In this document: positions 34,942 to 43,809 of the stretch, piece by piece
Layout: each line of letters starts with the position of its first letter
Numbering within the stretch: the stretch's first letter is position 1
Source of the DNA: Streptomyces amritsarensis
Lineage (GTDB): Bacteria; Actinomycetota; Actinomycetes; Streptomycetales; Streptomycetaceae
Direction of reading: 5' to 3'
Assembly (NCBI RefSeq): GCF_001953875.1
Contig: NZ_MQUR01000031.1
Location: 1 to 64,000 of the forward strand
Length of the DNA: 64,000 bases
Notes under the pieces: generated by a model
Told to the model about the DNA's origin: nothing
What the model saw: the letters and a program-made list of their open reading frames with translations, nothing else
The model's database searches: none
Program-made: the position numbers and the translations under genes

Positions 34942-37900
34942 ATGGGGTGGGGTGTGAGAAAATTCCGTGCGCGAGGACTTTCTGTGGCGTTGGCTGCAGC
35001 CGTCCTCTCGGGCTTGTTGCCCAGCGCTGTAGCCGTAGCGGATGGCAAATCCAAGCCGTCGCTACCGGAACTCAAGCAGCCGAAGGCGGTACCGGTGAAG
35101 CCGGTCCGGGCGGGTGGCGCGAAGAAGGCCGATGACGCGGGCGCGACTCCTTGGAAGGCGCCTAAGGTCTCCTGGCCGGCTGCCGGTTCGGCGGAGGTGA
35201 GCCTGAGCGCCGCCTCTGGCCCGGTCTCGAAGTCGTTCCTGTCGGATTCCGGTCGCGGACCGGTCGTCGACCCGGGCTCGCAGCAGGCCGGCAAGCTCCC
35301 GGTGGCGGTCTACGTCCCGCCGGGCAAGGCGGCCGAAGCGCCGTCGAAGGTCAAGGTCTCCGTCGTCGGCAAGGACGCGGCGCGCAAGGCGGGCGTCGAC
35401 GGCGTCCTGCTGTCGGTCGGCCGCGCGGACGGCGGCACACAGGCCGCACCGGCGAAGGTCGAGGTGGACTACAACTCCTTCCGCGGCGCCTACGGCGGCG
35501 ACTACGCCTCCCGCCTGCGCCTGGTGGAGCTTCCGGCATGTGCGCTGACGACTCCGGAACGCGCGGAGTGCCGTACCCAGACACCGCTGCAGACGCAGAA
35601 CGACACACGCGCGGGCAAGCTCTCGGCGCAGGTGACCACGCAGGGCGCGGCGCCTTCGGCCAAGTCCGCGGGCGTGTCCGCAAAGTCGGCCTCCGCGGCT
35701 TCGGGCGGCGCGACCGTCCTCGCCACGACGGCGGGCGACGCGGGCTCGACGGGTGACTACAAGGCGACCTCGCTGCAGCCCTCCGGCTCCTGGAGCGCGG
35801 GTGGCTCGACAGGTGCCTTCTCCTGGTCCTACCCGGTCGCGACGCCCTCCGTGCCCGGCGGGCTGGGCCCCCAGATCACGCTCGGCTACAGCTCGCAGTC
35901 CGTCGACGGCCGCACGGGCATGTCCAACAGCCAGGGCTCGTGGATCGGCGACGGCTGGGGCTGGGAACCCGGCTTCATCGAGCGCAGGTACAAGCCCTGC
36001 AACGACGACAAGACCGGCGGCACCAACACCACCAAGGTCGGCGACCAGTGCTGGTTCAACGACAACGCCACGCTGTCGCTGGGCGGCAAGTCGACCGAGC
36101 TCGTCTACGAGCAGGGCAAGGGCTGGCACCCGGCCTCCGACTCGGGCGAGAAGGTCGAGAAGCTCACCGGCGCCGTGAACGGCGACAACGACGGTGAGCA
36201 CTGGAAGATCACCACGACCGACGGCACGCAGTACTTCTTCGGTCTGAACCGTCTTCCGGGCTGGAAGGACGCCTCCACGCCGACGACGAACTCGGCGTGG
36301 ACCGCGCCCGTCTTCGGCAACCAGGCGGGAGAGCCCTGCTACAACGCCTCGTTCGCGAGCGCCTGGTGCAAGCAGGCCTGGCGTTGGCAGCTCGACTACG
36401 TCGTCACCCCCGGTGGCGACGCGATGGCGTACTACTGGAAGACCGAGACCAACAACTACGGCCGGAACGTCTCCACGACCACCGGCAAGGCTACGGTCAC
36501 CCCGTACATCCGCGGTGGCTGGCTCGACCGCATCGACTACGGGCTTCGCTCCGACGCCGTCTACAGCGGCAAGGCGATGGCCCAGGTGAAGTTCGACGTC
36601 AACGAGCGCTGCCTCACCAACTGCGGCACCTTCGACGAGGCCAACGCCAAGAACTGGCCGGATTCTCCGTACGACCTGTTCTGCAAGGACGGCTCGACGG
36701 AGTGCAAGGGGCAGTACTCGCCGACGTTCTGGTCACGGATGCGCCTCACCGCGATCCACACCAAGCTCCTCACCGGCGGCGCCTACCAGGACGTCGACTC
36801 CTGGACCCTGGACCAGAACTTCCCGCCGGCGGGCGACGGCATCTCCACCCCGATGTGGCTGAAGTCCATCACCCGCACCGCAAAGGCGGGAGCCGCGGAC
36901 GACATCCGGCTCGACCCCGTCACCTTCGCGGGCGAGCAGCGGCCTAACCGGGTGGACAAGACCGGCGACGGTCTGGCCCCCTACGTCCGGCTGCGGATGT
37001 CCCAGGTCAACACCGAGACCGGTGGCACCATCGGCGTCACCTACTCGCAGCAGGACTGCACGCCCACCTCGCTTCCGGCCGCGGACGGGACCAACACCAC
37101 CCGCTGCTATCCCGTCAAGTGGGCCTGGGAGGGTGACACCTCCAAGCTCGACTGGTTCAACACCTACGTCGTCAACCAGATCGTGGAGGGTGACAACCTC
37201 GCCTCGACGCCCGACAAGGTGACCTCCTACGCCTATGTCGGAGGAGCGGCCTGGGACAAGGACACCAGCGAGTTCACCAAGGCCGAGGACCGCGTCCACT
37301 CGGTCGCGCGCGGCTACGGGCTCGTCCAGACCCGCACCGGTGCGGCCAGTGATCCGAAGACGCTGTCGGAGACCCGCTACTTCCGCGGCCTCGATGGCAA
37401 GGAGGTCAAGGACGGCACCGGAGCCGCAGTCACCGACCGTCCCGAGTTCGCGGGCATGGTCCGCGAGACGGCCACGTACGAGGGCGACGACACCGCCAAG
37501 CTGGTGGGCGCAACATCGAACACGCCGTGGCGTTCCGACGCGGTGGCCAAACGGCTACGCCCCGGGCTGCCGGACCTCGTTTCCTACAAGACCAACGTCC
37601 AGAAGGAGTCCAACCGCACGACCGTTACCGGTGGCACCCGGACGACCGAAACCAGCCGTCAGTTCGACGGCTACGGCATGGTCGAGTGGGAGTCGAGCAC
37701 GGGCGACACCGCCAAGACCGGTGACGAGTCCTGCACCACGACCACCTACGCACGCAACTCGACAAGCTGGATTCTCGACCGGCAGAGCCAGGTCAGGACC
37801 GTCGCACTACCGTGTGGGACGACCGGAGCCACGACGGCCGACGTCATCGGCGACACCCGGACGTACTTCGACAACGGCACACTCGGCACCGTATCCGGTC

Positions 37901-40900
37901 GGGGCCTGGTGTCGAAGACCGAGAAGATCAACGGCAAGGGCGACGGCTACGACACGGCATCGACCATCCCGTCGACCTGTGGCGCTGCCGGCAACGAGCT
38001 CTGTTACGACCTCTACGGCCGAACACTGGCGGCCGCGGACACGTACGGGAAGGTGACCACCAGCACGTACACGCCCGCCGCGGGCGAAGTCCCGACCACC
38101 ACGACGACGACGAACCCGCTGGGGCACACAGTGACCAGCCGGCTCGACCCGCTGCGCGGCCAGGCCACCAAGGTCACCGACCCCAACGGCAAGGTCACCA
38201 CTTCGGCGTACGACGCCCTTGGCCGGGTGACCAGGGTGTGGGCACCCAACTGGACGGAAGAGGCGAACCCGAGCAAGCCGAGCCGTATCTTCGAGTACAC
38301 CGTCCGCAACAGCGGGCCCAACGTCGTCACCTCCAAGACGCTGACGCACGACTACGAATACTCGGTCGTCCACTCCATCCAGGACGGTCTGCTGCGTGAG
38401 CGGCAGACCCAGACCCAGTCGCCCGACCTGGCCGGACGCCTGGTCACCGAGACCTTCTACGACACCCGTGGCCTGGCCTGGCGCACCTCCGGCACGTACT
38501 ACGCCGACGGCGCCCCCTCGCCCGAGCTGGTCACCGGACAGGAGCTCAACTACCCCTCCTCCGCCGACACCCTCTTCGACGGCGCCGGCCGCCCGACAGC
38601 GGTCATCGTCAAGAAGAACGGCGTCGAGACCAAGCGCACGACAACCAGTTACACCGGCGACACCACCACGGTCAGCCCGCCTGCGGGCGGCACCACGACC
38701 ACTACCACCGTTGACGCGCAGGGGCGCACGGTCGAGGTCAAGCAATACACCGATCCGGCCCGCACCACCTCGCAGTCGACCCTGTACACGTACAACAAGC
38801 TCGGACAGCTGGCCCAGGTCACTGACCCGGCCAACGCCAAATGGACATACACCTACGACGTCCGTGGCCGCCAAGTCGAGGTGAACGACCCGGACAAGGG
38901 CCTCACCAAGACCGTGTACGACATCGGCGACCGCATCACTGACGTCACCGACGCCCGCGGTATCACCCTGCACACCGACTACGACGACCTCGGTCGCGCT
39001 GTCGCCACCAAGCAGGGCTCCACCACCCTGACCTCGACCGTCTACGACACCGTGGCCAAGGGGAAGCTCTCGCAGTCGACCCGCCACGTGGACGGCAATG
39101 CATATACCTCGAAGGTCCTGTCGTACAACGACCTGTATCAGCCGCTCGACAGCCAGGTCGTCATCCCGTCCACGCCCGACACAGGCGCGATGGCCGGCAC
39201 GTACCAGTGGACGAACGTCTACAACATCACGGGCCAGGTCCTCTCGACCCGGCAGCCCGCGATGGGCGGCCTCCCCGCCGAGTCGGTGGGCAGCGCCTAC
39301 CACGAGGTGTCGGGCCTGCTGAAGAGCACGGCAGCAGGCTCCAGTCGCCTGGTGACGGCCATGTCCTACGACCACTACGGCCGCACTGTCCTGCAGCAAC
39401 TGGGCGCGACCGGCCAGCGCCTGTACCGCTCCAACGAGTACGACCCCCACACCGGCGCACTCGTGCGCACGGTCATCGACCGCGATGTGGAACCGAAGCG
39501 ACTCGAGGACACCCGGTACACCAACGACCCCGTCGGCAACCTGACGGCGATCGCCTCGGCCTACGGCCAGGACGCCGCCCGGACCACGGACACCCAGTGC
39601 GTCGACCTCGACTCCCTGCGCCGCATCACCGAGGCGTGGACCAACAAGGGTGAGACCTGCGCGGCGACGCCTTCCACCCCCGTCATCGGCGGCGAGGACC
39701 CGTATTGGACCACGTACACCTACGACGCCGTCGGCAACCGCAAGACGGAGACCAAGCACAAGACCGCCTCGGGCCCGGCGGCGGACACAGTCCGCACGTA
39801 CGCGCCCCCGACGCCCGGAAGGCACGACCTGCCGAAGGTCACCCAGACCGGCACCGCCCCGCACGACGAAACCTTCACCTACGACGCAGTCGGCAACACC
39901 AAAACGCGCACGAACGGAACCGGTGAGACCCAGTACCTCCACTGGGACGCGGAAGGACATCTCAAGTCCCTCGTGCAGGGAACGACCACTGACTCGTTCC
40001 TCTACGACTCGTCTGGCAACCGCATCCTGCGCAAGGAGAAGGACAGCACAACGCTGTACCTGCCGTCCGGCAACGAGCTCAAGCTCGACAAGTCGGGCAC
40101 GGTCACGGGCACCCGCTACTACGGCGACATCGCCGTGCGCACGGGCGGCAAGCTCACCTTTACCCTCAACGACCACCACAACACCGGTACCACCCAGGTG
40201 ACCGCCGACGCGGCCCAGACGGTCACCCGCCGTAAGACGGGCGTGTTCGGAGAGACCCGCGGCAGCCAGCCGACGACGTGGACCGGTGAGAAGAGCTTCG
40301 TAGGAGGCACGAGGGACAACGACAGCGGCCTGACCCACATCGGAGCCCGCGAGTACGACCCCCTGATCGGCCGCTTCATCTCGGTGGACCCGATCATGGA
40401 CCTGAAGGACGCCCAGCAGCTCCACGGCTACACCTATTCCGCGAACAACCCGTTCACATACTCCGACCCTGACGGCCTCAAGTACTTCGTTGGGGGCAAT
40501 GAGGACAGCGGATTCCAGTCGACTCCTCAATCCGCTGCAAGCACTCAAGGAGCCGGCGGCAAACATGAGAGGAGGTACTACCGAGGGCAGACCACAAACA
40601 TCAACCTCGTCAAGGGACACATGAAGTCCACGTGTAATCGAGCTGGTTGCACGACCAAGTGGGTTCCCCAGTCTCGCGGGAATGATCGCGATTATGCCGC
40701 TGGCCTCCTGACGGGGGCAGTGGAGACTATTACTTTCGGGTGCCAGTTCTTCAAAATATTCGGCGAGGTTGAGTGCGCAGGCGACGCCATGCGCAAGGAG
40801 GCAGCCAACGAATATGGCGTCGATACCGGAAGCGCGGCGTTCGAACAGGGAACCGGGCAGGGAGGCGCTCTGGCATCTGCACCTCTCGGCCCTCTTGCTC

Positions 40901-41364
40901 CAGAAATTGGCGCAGCGTCACGATTTTCAACACTTGCGGTAAGGGGCGTAGCTCAAGAAGCCAGCGAAACGGCCTACATCCTCCGGGGCGCGATCAAGGA
41001 TCCAGGCGGTACCGGAATGCCGGTGTCCGGCCGGCTCTCGCCCGCCGAGATGGCTGCCCTAACAAATGCCACCAACCGTGAATGGGGACTCGTGTACGTA
41101 CTTGGACCGAAGAGGAATGGCGGCGGAGGCCAGTATTACTTGTACTCCGGGCGCGAACATTCCGTACCCATGGGACATGGGGCCGACAGGATGTGGATCT
41201 ACCACACACATCCCACATACCCCTACGCAAGCCAGAAGGACATGGAACTTGTGGATGCACAGTCAGCCTTGGGTTCGCCGCAAAGATCGTCAATGATCGT
41301 ACTTCGCGACGGATCCACAATAAGGTACGGAGGGAAATACATGCAAAGAGGGCAGCTTAGGTAA
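34942..41364 (+). CDS. RHS-repeat polymorphic toxin with JAMM metalloprotease tip
   Basis: This is a 2140-residue secreted RHS toxin. The signal peptide covers residues 1-33 (ending AVAVA). An SpvB-like stretch begins near 270. YD repeats run from about 1080 to 1720 (YDALGRVTRV, YDVRGRQVEV, YDAVGNRKTE, YDSSGNRILR). The RHS core ends with REYDPLIGRFISVDPI and DPDGLKYF at residues 1842-1849. Beyond it, about 290 residues differ in base composition and carry a complete JAMM set: E2047 in REWGLVYVLG, H2088 and H2090 in IYHTHP, S2097 and D2100 in SQKD. JAMM proteins cleave isopeptide or peptide bonds using zinc, and JAB-type tips are known among polymorphic toxins. ATG at 34942 is used; GTG at 34954 is possible. 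A terminator follows. The target is unknown. Confidence 0.88.
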   Translation: MGWGVRKFRARGLSVALAAAVLSGLLPSAVAVADGKSKPSLPELKQPKAVPVKPVRAGGAKKADDAGATPWKAPKVSWPAAGSAEVSLSAASGPVSKSFLSDSGRGPVVDPGSQQAGKLPVAVYVPPGKAAEAPSKVKVSVVGKDAARKAGVDGVLLSVGRADGGTQAAPAKVEVDYNSFRGAYGGDYASRLRLVELPACALTTPERAECRTQTPLQTQNDTRAGKLSAQVTTQGAAPSAKSAGVSAKSASAASGGATVLATTAGDAGSTGDYKATSLQPSGSWSAGGSTGAFSWSYPVATPSVPGGLGPQITLGYSSQSVDGRTGMSNSQGSWIGDGWGWEPGFIERRYKPCNDDKTGGTNTTKVGDQCWFNDNATLSLGGKSTELVYEQGKGWHPASDSGEKVEKLTGAVNGDNDGEHWKITTTDGTQYFFGLNRLPGWKDASTPTTNSAWTAPVFGNQAGEPCYNASFASAWCKQAWRWQLDYVVTPGGDAMAYYWKTETNNYGRNVSTTTGKATVTPYIRGGWLDRIDYGLRSDAVYSGKAMAQVKFDVNERCLTNCGTFDEANAKNWPDSPYDLFCKDGSTECKGQYSPTFWSRMRLTAIHTKLLTGGAYQDVDSWTLDQNFPPAGDGISTPMWLKSITRTAKAGAADDIRLDPVTFAGEQRPNRVDKTGDGLAPYVRLRMSQVNTETGGTIGVTYSQQDCTPTSLPAADGTNTTRCYPVKWAWEGDTSKLDWFNTYVVNQIVEGDNLASTPDKVTSYAYVGGAAWDKDTSEFTKAEDRVHSVARGYGLVQTRTGAASDPKTLSETRYFRGLDGKEVKDGTGAAVTDRPEFAGMVRETATYEGDDTAKLVGATSNTPWRSDAVAKRLRPGLPDLVSYKTNVQKESNRTTVTGGTRTTETSRQFDGYGMVEWESSTGDTAKTGDESCTTTTYARNSTSWILDRQSQVRTVALPCGTTGATTADVIGDTRTYFDNGTLGTVSGRGLVSKTEKINGKGDGYDTASTIPSTCGAAGNELCYDLYGRTLAAADTYGKVTTSTYTPAAGEVPTTTTTTNPLGHTVTSRLDPLRGQATKVTDPNGKVTTSAYDALGRVTRVWAPNWTEEANPSKPSRIFEYTVRNSGPNVVTSKTLTHDYEYSVVHSIQDGLLRERQTQTQSPDLAGRLVTETFYDTRGLAWRTSGTYYADGAPSPELVTGQELNYPSSADTLFDGAGRPTAVIVKKNGVETKRTTTSYTGDTTTVSPPAGGTTTTTTVDAQGRTVEVKQYTDPARTTSQSTLYTYNKLGQLAQVTDPANAKWTYTYDVRGRQVEVNDPDKGLTKTVYDIGDRITDVTDARGITLHTDYDDLGRAVATKQGSTTLTSTVYDTVAKGKLSQSTRHVDGNAYTSKVLSYNDLYQPLDSQVVIPSTPDTGAMAGTYQWTNVYNITGQVLSTRQPAMGGLPAESVGSAYHEVSGLLKSTAAGSSRLVTAMSYDHYGRTVLQQLGATGQRLYRSNEYDPHTGALVRTVIDRDVEPKRLEDTRYTNDPVGNLTAIASAYGQDAARTTDTQCVDLDSLRRITEAWTNKGETCAATPSTPVIGGEDPYWTTYTYDAVGNRKTETKHKTASGPAADTVRTYAPPTPGRHDLPKVTQTGTAPHDETFTYDAVGNTKTRTNGTGETQYLHWDAEGHLKSLVQGTTTDSFLYDSSGNRILRKEKDSTTLYLPSGNELKLDKSGTVTGTRYYGDIAVRTGGKLTFTLNDHHNTGTTQVTADAAQTVTRRKTGVFGETRGSQPTTWTGEKSFVGGTRDNDSGLTHIGAREYDPLIGRFISVDPIMDLKDAQQLHGYTYSANNPFTYSDPDGLKYFVGGNEDSGFQSTPQSAASTQGAGGKHERRYYRGQTTNINLVKGHMKSTCNRAGCTTKWVPQSRGNDRDYAAGLLTGAVETITFGCQFFKIFGEVECAGDAMRKEAANEYGVDTGSAAFEQGTGQGGALASAPLGPLAPEIGAASRFSTLAVRGVAQEASETAYILRGAIKDPGGTGMPVSGRLSPAEMAALTNATNREWGLVYVLGPKRNGGGGQYYLYSGREHSVPMGHGADRMWIYHTHPTYPYASQKDMELVDAQSALGSPQRSSMIVLRDGSTIRYGGKYMQRGQLR

Positions 41365-41400
41365 GTTAGAAAATACCCGCAGCTCTGGTTGACCGAGTTA

Positions 41401-41440
41401 AAGGAGGGCTCGAAACAAGTATGATCGAGCCCTCCTTTTC
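41401..41440. terminator. Strong terminator between the toxin and L7/L12-like genes
   Basis: AAGGAGGGCTCGA (41401-41413) pairs with TCGAGCCCTCCTT (41425-41437), 13 bp, 11-base loop, then TTC on the plus strand. It sits between convergent genes and probably serves both. Confidence 0.85.
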
Positions 41441-41491
41441 GTCACGAATTAACCCGCCTAGCACCCACTAGAGAGCCCCCTGCGGTTCGGA

Positions 41492-41824
41492 CTATAGCGG
41501 AAGAGGCGGACTACTGGCCCGGCAGCTCCCCGGCGGCCAAGGTCCGACACAGGGCGCAGGATCAAGTGGACGATTAGCGCGGTCGACAATCCGACTGCAC
41601 CAGTCACAGACCACCGCAACATGCGCACCCGATTCCGCAATTGCTTCGGCAGCCGCGTCGGCAGACTCGAGCCAGTCCGGCTCGGTGATCATTGTCGGCG
41701 CGGCCTCGACAAGACGTTTGCTTTCCCATAGGCTGATTCCAGTGACACTCCGGATCGCCTTGACGGTATCAATTCCCATCGATCCGCCATTTTTCAAGAG
41801 TACGCAAAACCCCGGCTCTTCCAT
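41492..41824 (-). CDS. Orphan ribosomal L7/L12 C-terminal-domain protein
   Basis: This 110-residue protein has, at about residues 5-72, the bL12 C-terminal (ClpS-like) fold pattern: VLLKNGGSMGIDTVKAIRSV then GISLWESKRLVEAAP and ESGAHVAV. These align by eye with the ribosomal VIKVVREITGLGLKEAKxLV-type helices. It lacks the L12 N-terminal dimerisation domain, so it is not the ribosomal stalk protein. The rest has CDWC and another cysteine, perhaps a small metal site, ending in a Pro-rich tail. Its base composition and position, convergent and directly behind the RHS toxin tip, make it a candidate immunity or accessory protein; this is inference. ATG at 41824 is weakly supported; a start 15 codons later would cut the first strand. 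Confidence 0.6.
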   Translation of the reverse strand: MEEPGFCVLLKNGGSMGIDTVKAIRSVTGISLWESKRLVEAAPTMITEPDWLESADAAAEAIAESGAHVAVVCDWCSRIVDRANRPLDPAPCVGPWPPGSCRASSPPLPL

Positions 41825-42253
41825 TTTCGCCCAATCTCACCCAATTCAGCTCGAGCCGAATAAATTGAAAAACATCCCTATCTGCACATTAACGCACCGA
41901 ACGGTCACATTTCGGGCGACTTCAGCATGGTCAGAATACCCAACCTGACCAAGGCTGATTGCAGGCGCGCGCTTGAGTATCGGCATCGGTATGCGTCAGC
42001 AACACCAGCGTAATAGACAGGGCAATCCCTACAGGGCCAGGCTCGACGGCAAGCGCATCCTAGAGCCCGACTTGCCCCTGACCCGCAAGTACTCGGGGCT
42101 GCGCGTAACCCGCTGCAGTTCACTTGCCTCCGGCAACGGCTTCCTGGTACCCGATTTCGGTATGACATCCGGCACTGACTTTCCGTATCCATACATAAAG
42201 GGGCACGCTGCAGCAAGCCGCCGAGCGTCCCGCTGTCGGGATGGCCGGTGCCG
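41825..42253. other. 429-base low-GC gene-free stretch, right edge of accessory island
   Basis: AT-rich DNA from 41825 to about 41945 (with CCGAATAAATTGAAAAAC) could hold the promoter of the L7/L12-like gene. The rest shows no recognisable gene on either strand and reads like decayed or intergenic island DNA. No repeat or transposase remnant was identified by eye. Confidence 0.45.
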
Positions 42254-43075
42254 TCAGCGCAGGCCCGCAGCGTTCAGCAGGTACGCCACCAGCGGGTCGT
42301 AGTAGCGCGGGTCGCGGACGTGGTCGTCCAGGGGGATCGCGACCTGGAGGGTGCCTTCGGCCTCGCCGAGGAAGAGGGCCGGGTCGTTGCAGTCGGCGTA
42401 GCCGACCGCGTCCAGGCCGCGCTGGGCCGCGCAGCCCGCCCAGCCGTGGTCGGCGACGACCAGGTCCGGCTGCGGGCGGCCCTCGGCCGCGAGCGCGTCC
42501 AGGATCGCGGCCATCGGCGCCGGCGAGTGGGTGTGCCACAGGGTCGCGCCCCGCTCCAGCACCGCGACGTCCGCGAACTGCCACACCGAGCCCTCGTCCG
42601 CCACCAGGCCCTGCGGGATCACCACGATCTCGCAGCCCGCCGCCCGCAGGGCCGCCGCCGTCGCGCGGTGGACGTCCAGCAGGCCGCCCGGGTGGCCGGT
42701 CGCGAACAGCACGCTCTGCCGGTCCGCCGCCGCCTTGCGCAGGCGCGCCGCCAGCCGGTCCAGGCCGGCCACGGTCAGCTCGGGGTCGATGGTGTCCTGG
42801 CCGTGGCGGACCTCCGGGTCGTCCACGACGCCGCAGCGCTCCGCCATCACGGCGAGCACGTCCTGCTCGTCGGCCCAGCGGTCGCCCAGTTCCAGACCGA
42901 GCCAGTAGTGCCGGTCGCCGTTGGCGAGCTTGCGGTAGTGGGAGAGGTTGTTCTCGCGCGGCGTCGCGACCTGCCCAGCGATCCGCGTGCGGACCAGATG
43001 GTCGATGAGTTCGGCGCGGCTGGGCGCTTCAATAGATCGGTCGGACGTCTCTATCGGCTTCGGCATACGGGCCAT
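42254..43075 (-). CDS. Conserved Streptomyces protein annotated as phosphatase
   Basis: This cytoplasmic protein has 273 residues without signal or membrane segment. I recognise it as the conserved actinomycete protein usually listed as a phosphatase, but its activity is not known to me. Recognisable blocks are PRENNLSHYRKLANGDRHYW near residue 40, LFATGHPGGLLDVHRATAAA near 125, GATLWHTHSP near 185 and VVADHGWAGCAAQRGLDAVG near 215. The His/Asp/Gly-rich blocks suggest a metal or phosphate site. ATG at 43075 or 43066 could be used; neither has a good ribosome site. It is downstream of the TetR gene on the same strand with a 56-base gap and is the first conserved gene after the island. Confidence 0.75.
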   Translation of the reverse strand: MARMPKPIETSDRSIEAPSRAELIDHLVRTRIAGQVATPRENNLSHYRKLANGDRHYWLGLELGDRWADEQDVLAVMAERCGVVDDPEVRHGQDTIDPELTVAGLDRLAARLRKAAADRQSVLFATGHPGGLLDVHRATAAALRAAGCEIVVIPQGLVADEGSVWQFADVAVLERGATLWHTHSPAPMAAILDALAAEGRPQPDLVVADHGWAGCAAQRGLDAVGYADCNDPALFLGEAEGTLQVAIPLDDHVRDPRYYDPLVAYLLNAAGLR

Positions 43076-43131
43076 TCTGCCGCCGCCGGGCCGGAGGCGG
43101 CGCGTCCATTCCGGTCGGCGGACGCCCCCGG

Positions 43132-43710
43132 TCACGCCGACAGCGCCCCGAAGGCGCCGTGCGCGAGCCTGCGCAGCAGCGACTCGGTGGCCTCCCGGCC
43201 GAGGGCCGCCAGGTGCGGGGTGGAGTTGAGCAGGCCGAAGACGGCGTGCACGGCGACCCGCACCTCCGCCTCGCCGACCTCGGGGTGCAGTTCCCGTACG
43301 ACCTCCACCCACAGCTCCACGTACTGCCGCTGGAGCTGCCGTACGAGCTTGCGGTCGGCCTCGCGCAGCCGGTCGAGCTCGCGGTCGTGCAGGGTGATCA
43401 GCGCCTGGTCGTCGAGGGCGAAGTCGACGTGGCCGTCGATGAGGGAGGACAGGACCCTGCCCGGGTCGCCCGCCGCCTCCGCGACCCGGTGGCGGCCGCC
43501 GGTGAGGAGGCGTTCGCTGATGCCGACGAGCAGCTCGGCGAGCATGGCGTCCTTGCCCGCGAAGTGCCGGTACAGGCCGGGGCCGCTGATGCCCACCGCG
43601 GCCCCTATCTCGTCCACGCCGACGCCGTGGAACCCGCGCGCGGCGAAGAGGCGGGCGGCCTCGCTGAGGATCTGCTCGCGTCGGGTGGGGGCGGCCGCTC
43701 TGATGCTCAT
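43132..43710 (-). CDS. TetR-family repressor of the leucine/acyl-CoA operon
   Basis: This 192-residue TetR regulator has an N-terminal helix-turn-helix (TRREQILSEAARLFAARGFH then ISGPGLYRHFAGKDAML, residues 9-55) and an alpha-helical ligand domain. It is divergent from the carboxylase operon; the 99-base gap contains several GTTAAC elements including a perfect palindrome, the probable operator for both directions. From memory, a TetR protein in the same position in S. avermitilis (AccR) controls the equivalent carboxylase operon in response to short-chain acyl-CoA. That literature link should be treated as likely but unverified here. Confidence 0.9.
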   Translation of the reverse strand: MSIRAAAPTRREQILSEAARLFAARGFHGVGVDEIGAAVGISGPGLYRHFAGKDAMLAELLVGISERLLTGGRHRVAEAAGDPGRVLSSLIDGHVDFALDDQALITLHDRELDRLREADRKLVRQLQRQYVELWVEVVRELHPEVGEAEVRVAVHAVFGLLNSTPHLAALGREATESLLRRLAHGAFGALSA

Positions 43711-43760
43711 GGGAAACCATTCTAGACAGGGCCGTTAGCGGTCGTTAACCTGAGCTCCAC

Positions 43761-43774
43761 GAGCGTTAACGCTC
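43761..43774. promoter_or_regulatory. TetR operator candidate, GAGCGTTAACGCTC
   Basis: A perfect 14-bp palindrome (18 bp with one mismatched pair) lies 35 bases before the carboxylase start. Two further GTTAAC/TTAACC half-sites flank it (43743-43750 and 43775-43780), so several dimers may bind between the divergent genes. Confidence 0.65.
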
Positions 43775-43809
43775 ATTAACCGCCTGGAACGAGCAAGGGA
43801 GCTCGACCG

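Noticed and set aside
37807..40620. 937-codon minus-strand frame opposite the RHS repeats
   Set aside because: Antisense of YD repeats; repetitive Val/Gly/Arg with no family.
41458..41640. Small minus-strand frame with one hydrophobic stretch
   Set aside because: Overlaps the L7/L12-like gene in another frame and has no ribosome site or signal of its own.
41973..42302. 109-codon plus-strand frame in the island's right edge
   Set aside because: No recognisable family, poor codon bias, and it overlaps the phosphatase-like gene end.
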